Origin: Chloroflexota bacterium
GTDB lineage: Bacteria; Chloroflexota; Anaerolineae; Anaerolineales; DRMV01
DNA: 16,986 nucleotides
Assembly (NCBI GenBank): GCA_013153375.1
Contig: JAADEN010000006.1
Span: forward strand, 1-16,986
Direction: 5' to 3'
Shown here: piece by piece, positions 15,101 to 16,986 of the stretch
How the letters are laid out: the number at the start of each line of letters is the position of its first letter
Numbering within the stretch: position 1 is the first letter of the stretch
Notes under the pieces: model-generated
The model's input: the letters and a program-made list of their open reading frames with translations, nothing else
What the model was told of the DNA's origin: nothing
The model's database searches: none
Program-made: the position numbers and the translations under genes

Positions 15101-15466
15101 GTCCCGCTCGCGATAGAGCCGGCGCAGTTCTTCCTGGATGGCCACATGGGTGGGCTGGGCCTCGAAAGCCCTTTCCATGTGCCAAATCGCGGCGTCCAGG
15201 TTGCCCTCTTCTTCCCGGATGGTAGCCATGCCGAAATGGGCCAGAAAGTCGTCGGGCATGGCCGAGAGCACCCGTTGGAACAAATCCGCGGCCTCGGGAA
15301 AGCGGCGGTTGCTCAGGTAGATCTCGCCCAGGATGCGGTAGAGGGGGAGATATTTGGGATAGTAGCGCAGAATGTGCCGAGCGTGGAGGATGGCCTCCTC
15401 GTAACGCTCGTCCTGGACCATATCCACGATTTGTTGGAGATAAGTGCGTAAACTGATTTCACTCAT
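12110..15466 (-). CDS. Large acidic TPR protein with tandem internal repeats
   Basis: A protein of 1118 residues. Residues 1 to about 235 are TPR-like helical pairs (ERYEEAILHARHILRYYPKY, FPEAADLFQRVLSAMPDD and similar). About 240-1030 is a very acidic, Glu/Ala-rich stretch without predicted fold, punctuated by short PEWL or PEWM motifs. The C-terminal 86 residues (1033-1118) return to TPR-like helices (LETGLRLYRRLI, LQDALDTYLKAEELL). The middle contains three nearly identical units of 138-143 residues, each with the helix AWLEQLAAKQGAKTEELLTF, plus a partial fourth. There is no signal peptide or membrane segment, so it is cytoplasmic. TPR ends joined by a flexible acidic linker suggest a scaffold. 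I recall similar WLE.LAAKQGA modules in Chloroflexota TPR proteins; function unknown. The ATG at 15466 has GAGG upstream and a good promoter. Confidence 0.9.
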   Translation of the reverse strand: MSEISLRTYLQQIVDMVQDERYEEAILHARHILRYYPKYLPLYRILGEIYLSNRRFPEAADLFQRVLSAMPDDFLAHFGMATIREEEGNLDAAIWHMERAFEAQPTHVAIQEELRRLYRERDGVAPPRIRFTRLALARIYLQSGLFNQSIVELQAVLHRDPKRLDAWVLLAQAYYEAGQWVQAADACARVLKKLPYCLQANRIMAEILRRQGQEEQAQHYWSRVLELDPYEAFVGPEYPSADRVPADKVRVPRLELEYTSDLDAALPAPDEAEMPMLEELEAVARDTGLLDEEDTGPPEDEIFALSEEAAIEESSPYVPSEQAEELIPEWMQESGWVPRDPAVPLDAAAASPVAGDEDEEEEEAEPLAEGEIPEWLQSLRPTATEETPAAPVEAGEAEAEEVLGLVQDWLPESEADTAILEDLTAWLTGEEKGAAAGPGEGEAQAPAEAEAATLPEWLTREQEAEEEAEPAELPEWLRLQAEGEEGQAEVEIEAEALLPEAEVEIEAEAVVEETLLEVEADAEAAVETALADAEAQAEEALAEAEVEAEAAAELPTDVLRDDEAALAWLEQLAAKQGAKTEELLTFRKQEAESREQEAVQEAAEVEAEPAEIPEWLRLQAEGEEGQAEAEGEALLPEAEIEIEAEAVVEETLLEVEAVEADAEAAVETALADAEAQAEEALTEAEAEAEAEAEAAAELPTDVLRDDEAALAWLEQLAAKQGAKTEELLTFKQEAESGEQEAVAEAPEEEAEPAELPEWLTLQAEGEEGQAEAEAEALLPEAEVEIEAEAVVEEALLEVEAVEADAEAAVETALADAEAQAEEALAEAEAEAAAELPTDVLRDDEAALAWLEQLAAKQGAKTEELLTFRKQEAESGEQEAVEEAAEEEAEPAELPEWLRLQAEGEEGQAEAEVAETALPESDTLEDAIANLAWMEAQAEAQTRERPTTPPDEEEWLIPTAEWEEPAPTAAEAPGAAPAEAEAEAEPVPQETLEWVQEATAEEEGVEITPPAWVPAQQHIPPPETMSLKPLPEEQDPYLDDLRRAREAIANDDLETGLRLYRRLIRRRKYLDEVIEDLLQAQYYYPMSVELLQLLGDAFARAGRLQDALDTYLKAEELLR
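12767..14032 (-). repeat. In-frame tandem repeat within the TPR gene (units of 414, 429 and 417 bp)
   Basis: An anchor word beginning CTGCAG recurs at 12767, 13181, 13610 and 14027, giving unit lengths of 414, 429 and 417 bp, all multiples of three. Within each unit the blocks coding for PEWL(R/T)LQAEGEEGQAE, the Glu/Ala-rich run, LPTDVLRDDEAALAWLEQL and KTEELLTF recur nearly base for base. Length differences come from gains and losses of Glu-Ala codon pairs. The similarity suggests recent duplication or continuing recombination between units. Confidence 0.9.
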
Positions 15467-15509
15467 GGCTCTGCCTCGCCGCGGGCCGGATTTGAAAGAT
15501 GCTCATAAT

Positions 15510-15538
15510 AGTATATCAACGATTCGCGCCCTTGTCCA
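15510..15538 (-). promoter_or_regulatory. Promoter of the TPR protein gene
   Basis: On the minus strand TGGACA (15538-15533), a spacer of exactly 17 bp and TATACT (15515-15510), about 44 nt before the ATG. This is among the best promoters in the window. Confidence 0.7.
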
Positions 15539-15711
15539 TGTTCCGAGAAGAGAGAAGTCAGGGGTCAGTGGTGCGCGGACCGCAGTGCGCAGTCCGCTGT
15601 CCGCTCCCCGCTTTTCGTTCCGTGTTCATCCGTGGTTCCTAAAACAGCCGATGGCCGATAGCCGGTGGCCGGTGGTACAGTCATCAGTCGTCAGTCGGTA
15701 GTCGCCAGGTT

Positions 15712-15790
15712 TTCATCCGCGGCGATCCGCGTCCATCCGCGTTCATCCGCGGTTTCCGTGTTCATCCGTACTTATCCGTGTAACTCCGTG
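15712..15790 (+). repeat. Decamer array 1 (eight units, one of 9 bp)
   Basis: Consecutive units are TTCATCCGCG, GCGATCCGCG, TCCATCCGCG, TTCATCCGCG, a 9-bp GTTTCCGTG, TTCATCCGTA, CTTATCCGTG and TAACTCCGTG. The ATCCGYG core recurs every 10 bp, about one helical turn, so the cores face the same side of the DNA. Confidence 0.85.
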
Positions 15791-15859
15791 GTTCCAAAAC
15801 AGCCGTCGGCCGGCGATACAATCGGCAGTCGGTAGTCGCCAGTCGGTAGTTGCCAGGTT

Positions 15860-15894
15860 TTCATCCGCGTCCATCCGCGTTCATCCGCGGTTTC
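15860..15894 (+). repeat. Decamer array 2 (three units)
   Basis: TTCATCCGCG, TCCATCCGCG and TTCATCCGCG in exact 10-bp phase, closed by GTTTC as in the other arrays and preceded by the CAGTCGGTAGTTGCCAGG word. Confidence 0.8.
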
Positions 15895-15915
15895 GAGATA
15901 GCCGTCAGCCGGTAG

Positions 15916-15936
15916 GGGCGCAGCGGTGCTGCGCCC
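15916..15936. repeat. Perfect hairpin, copy 1
   Basis: 9-bp arms GGGCGCAGC and GCTGCGCCC around a GGT loop. The same 21 bases recur at 16182-16202, and both copies follow CAGCCGGTAG. Confidence 0.85.
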
Positions 15937-15966
15937 GCCGTCAGCCGGCGGCATAGTCGCCAGGTT

Positions 15967-16016
15967 TTCACCCGCGGCGATCCGCGCCCATCCGCGTTGA
16001 TCCGCGGTTTCCGTAC
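15967..16016 (+). repeat. Decamer array 3 (four units)
   Basis: TTCACCCGCG, GCGATCCGCG, CCCATCCGCG and TTGATCCGCG in 10-bp phase, closed by GTTTCCGTAC. It shows more base changes than array 1, as expected of an older or unselected copy. Confidence 0.8.
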
Positions 16017-16080
16017 AGTCGCCAGTCGGTAGTTGTCAGTCGCCAGGGCGCGCCAACTACAAACCACCAACCTCCCTCAA

Positions 16081-16160
16081 AATCCGTGTTCATCCGCGTT
16101 CATCCGCGGTTTCATCCCTCCGTGTCCGTCCGTCCTCATCCGTGTTCGTCCGTGGTTCCT
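16081..16160 (+). repeat. Decamer array 4 (degenerate)
   Basis: Begins with ATCCGTG, then two TTCATCCGCG units at 16089-16108, followed by looser TCCGTG and TCCGTCC words to the GGTTCCTAAAACAGCCG junction. The 10-bp phase is kept in the first half and is lost later. Confidence 0.7.
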
Positions 16161-16181
16161 AAAACAGCCGTCAGCCGGTAG

Positions 16182-16202
16182 GGGCGCAGCGGTGCTGCGC
16201 CC
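16182..16202. repeat. Perfect hairpin, copy 2
   Basis: Identical to copy 1 at 15916-15936. It lies 35 nt past the stop codon of the SWIM protein gene (minus strand) and could act in its 3' end, but no T run follows on that strand. Confidence 0.85.
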
Positions 16203-16236
16203 GCGGGGCTCGCGGGCCGCGAAAAACACCTTCGCT

Positions 16237-16725
16237 TCATCCTTCTCGGCCCTTTTCCTCCCGCGGCGCTTCGTCCGGCGGGGCCGCAGGGGGTTGGAAC
16301 AGGGGGAGGAAGGCTTCCAGGTCAGGATGGCGGTCGATCAGGGCCTCCACGAGGGCGATGAGCGCCGCGCGATCCCACGAGGCCAGCCGTTCGGCCACCG
16401 GAGGCGTCGGCGCAAAGGCGTCGGGCTCCGCGGTCCACAGGATGAGCACCGCGGCCACATGTTTGCAGCGTCCTTGCCCACCGACGGGGCAGGTGCAACG
16501 GGCCGCGGCCACGCCGTCGCTCCCCAGGCGCACTTGGACGCGATACGGCTCGCTCGCCTGGCCCTGACACAAGGCGCGCAGTTCCGCGCCGTAGCGCCGA
16601 GGATGGCGCACGCGGCCCTGCCGGTAGTACCACCGTCCACGGCGATAGGCTTCGGGGCCGACCCAGGCGCGGACCTGCGCCGGGTCAAGGCGGGGAAGGG
16701 AGGAAGACGGGGCTGCGGACTTCAT
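16237..16725 (-). CDS. Short SWIM zinc-finger protein
   Basis: A 162-residue protein with the SWIM signature CxCx7CxH at Cys77, Cys79, Cys87 and His89 (CTCPVGGQGRCKH), a zinc fold implicated in DNA or protein binding. The preceding part (WVGPEAYRRGRWYYRQGRV to EPYRVQVRLGSDGVAAARC) is the usual N-terminal half of this group, and LASWDRAALIALVEALIDRHPDLEAFL after it matches the region that in longer relatives leads into further domains. Here the protein stops soon after, right beside the repeat block, so it may be a naturally short form or a truncated one. Two starts are possible: ATG 16725 (used) and GTG 16752, just after an in-frame stop. Neither has a strong Shine-Dalgarno sequence. Confidence 0.8.
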   Translation of the reverse strand: MKSAAPSSSLPRLDPAQVRAWVGPEAYRRGRWYYRQGRVRHPRRYGAELRALCQGQASEPYRVQVRLGSDGVAAARCTCPVGGQGRCKHVAAVLILWTAEPDAFAPTPPVAERLASWDRAALIALVEALIDRHPDLEAFLPLFQPPAAPPDEAPREEKGREG

Positions 16726-16802
16726 GTTGGCCGTGGGCCTGGAAGGGCGCACCGCGCGGGCGCGTCAGACGGACGATTTCCTCATTCGGGGCCTGCTACG
16801 CA

Positions 16803-16831
16803 ATTTTAGGAGATGCCTGGACGGGGGTCAA
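16803..16831 (-). promoter_or_regulatory. Promoter of the SWIM protein gene
   Basis: On the minus strand TTGACC (16831-16826), a spacer of exactly 17 bp and TAAAAT (16808-16803). The predicted start near 16796 leaves a leader of about 45-70 nt, depending on the start codon. Confidence 0.65.
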
Positions 16832-16888
16832 GGTGTTTAATAAAGAGGAGGCCGCGACCTGCCGACCCTCAGGTTTAAGGCCCAGGCG

Positions 16889-16917
16889 TTGATTTTTGTC
16901 GCCCTTTTTTGTACACT
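16889..16917 (+). promoter_or_regulatory. Plus-strand promoter at the right edge
   Basis: TTGATT (16889-16894), a 17-bp spacer and TACACT (16912-16917), pointing out of the window. A frame with ATG codons at 16935, 16944, 16959 and 16962 is open to the end, but it is too short to judge and has no clear Shine-Dalgarno sequence. The promoter is divergent from that of the SWIM gene, with about 57 bp between the two -35 hexamers. Confidence 0.45.
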
Positions 16918-16986
16918 AAAAGCACCTCACCCGGATGGATGGGATGCCCGAGGCCAGGATGATGTTCCGCACGCTGCCGGCGCACT

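Larger units (their letters stand above)
15541..16210. repeat. Non-coding block of interleaved short repeats
   Basis: No credible gene lies between 15467 and 16236. From about 15610 the block mixes three kinds of unit: (a) decamers of the form TTCATCCGCG; (b) CAGTCGGTAGTCGCCAG words (15692-15708, 15826-15842, variants at 15840-15856 and near 16023); (c) CAGCCGTCAGCCGGTAG words followed in two cases by a perfect hairpin. The order b, a, c recurs, and a GGTTCC(T)AAAACAGCCG junction appears at about 15634, 15791 and 16155. Short open frames across it encode runs such as NADGRG, which are by-products of the repeats. Positions 15541-15610 hold only an imperfect inverted repeat (GCGGAC/GTCCGC). Confidence 0.85.

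Noticed and set aside
12155..15451. A plus-strand open frame of 1098 codons (and a Ser-rich one of 710 codons, 12387-14519) opposite the TPR gene
   Set aside because: They arise because the repeated Glu/Ala/Leu codons of the minus strand contain no stops in those frames. The minus-strand product has TPR motifs, a promoter and an ordinary N-terminus; the antisense products are low-complexity and lack these.
15772..16070. Small frames rich in NADGRG-like peptides, and a plus-strand frame at 16033-16809
   Set aside because: The peptides are translations of the decamer repeats. The longer frame continues antisense through the SWIM protein gene.
15712..16160. CRISPR array in the repeat block
   Set aside because: Units are about 10 bp without unique 30-40 bp spacers, and no cas gene is present.
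16935..16986. Start of a plus-strand gene at the right edge
   Set aside because: A promoter is present and the frame is open, but about 17 codons with several ATG choices and no clear Shine-Dalgarno sequence are too little to call.
16918..16986. C-terminus of a minus-strand gene entering from the right
   Set aside because: A minus-strand frame ending SGIPSIRVRCF before a stop is readable, but there are only about 20 residues and it runs into the plus-strand promoter; no family is recognisable.

Overview
The window is G+C-rich (about two thirds by eye), densely coded bacterial chromosome. The most likely source is a member of the Chloroflexota, probably Anaerolineae-like. This rests on the style of the large acidic TPR protein with repeated WLEQLAAKQGA-type modules, the family of single-membrane lipoproteins, and the long intergenic arrays of ATCCGCG-type decamers. 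It is inference from gene style, not from a search. No rRNA, tRNA, CRISPR array, transposase or phage gene was seen.

Layout. Positions 1-461 (minus) hold the N-terminal part of a PlsC-type acyltransferase, divergent from queF (581-1021, plus). From 7594 down to 1031 on the minus strand lies one co-directional block: an OmpR/PhoB-family response regulator, its histidine kinase (ATGA overlap), two large paralogous lipoproteins and a smaller lipoprotein (10-nt overlap with the gene before it). Just before the first lipoprotein are three direct repeats at an exact 11-bp period, placed against a -10 box as in PhoB/PhoP-activated promoters. This suggests that the two-component pair controls the lipoproteins. 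Divergent from it is rpsT (TTG start, two leader hairpins), then a terminator and argS (8210-10057). A short repeat-bearing convergent region follows, then amrS (AmmeMemoRadiSam radical SAM enzyme), ndk and the 1118-residue TPR protein, all on the minus strand. About 770 bp of non-coding repeats (15467-16236) separate this from a short SWIM zinc-finger protein on the minus strand. A plus-strand promoter sits at the right edge.

How the genes relate. QueF, S20, ArgRS and NDK are housekeeping genes. The part most likely to be a little-described system is the regulator-kinase-three-lipoprotein block. Its two large lipoproteins share an internal two-fold duplication, four GW/QW-ended helices and two conserved cysteine pairs, and I recognise no named family for them.

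A window-wide signal stands out. I found no ACGT and no AGCT anywhere, although each should occur roughly 50 times at this base composition. Codon choice visibly works around both words: GAT GTG, CAT GTG and TAT GTG rather than codons ending in C before GTN, and GAA CTG or GAG TTG rather than GAG CTG.
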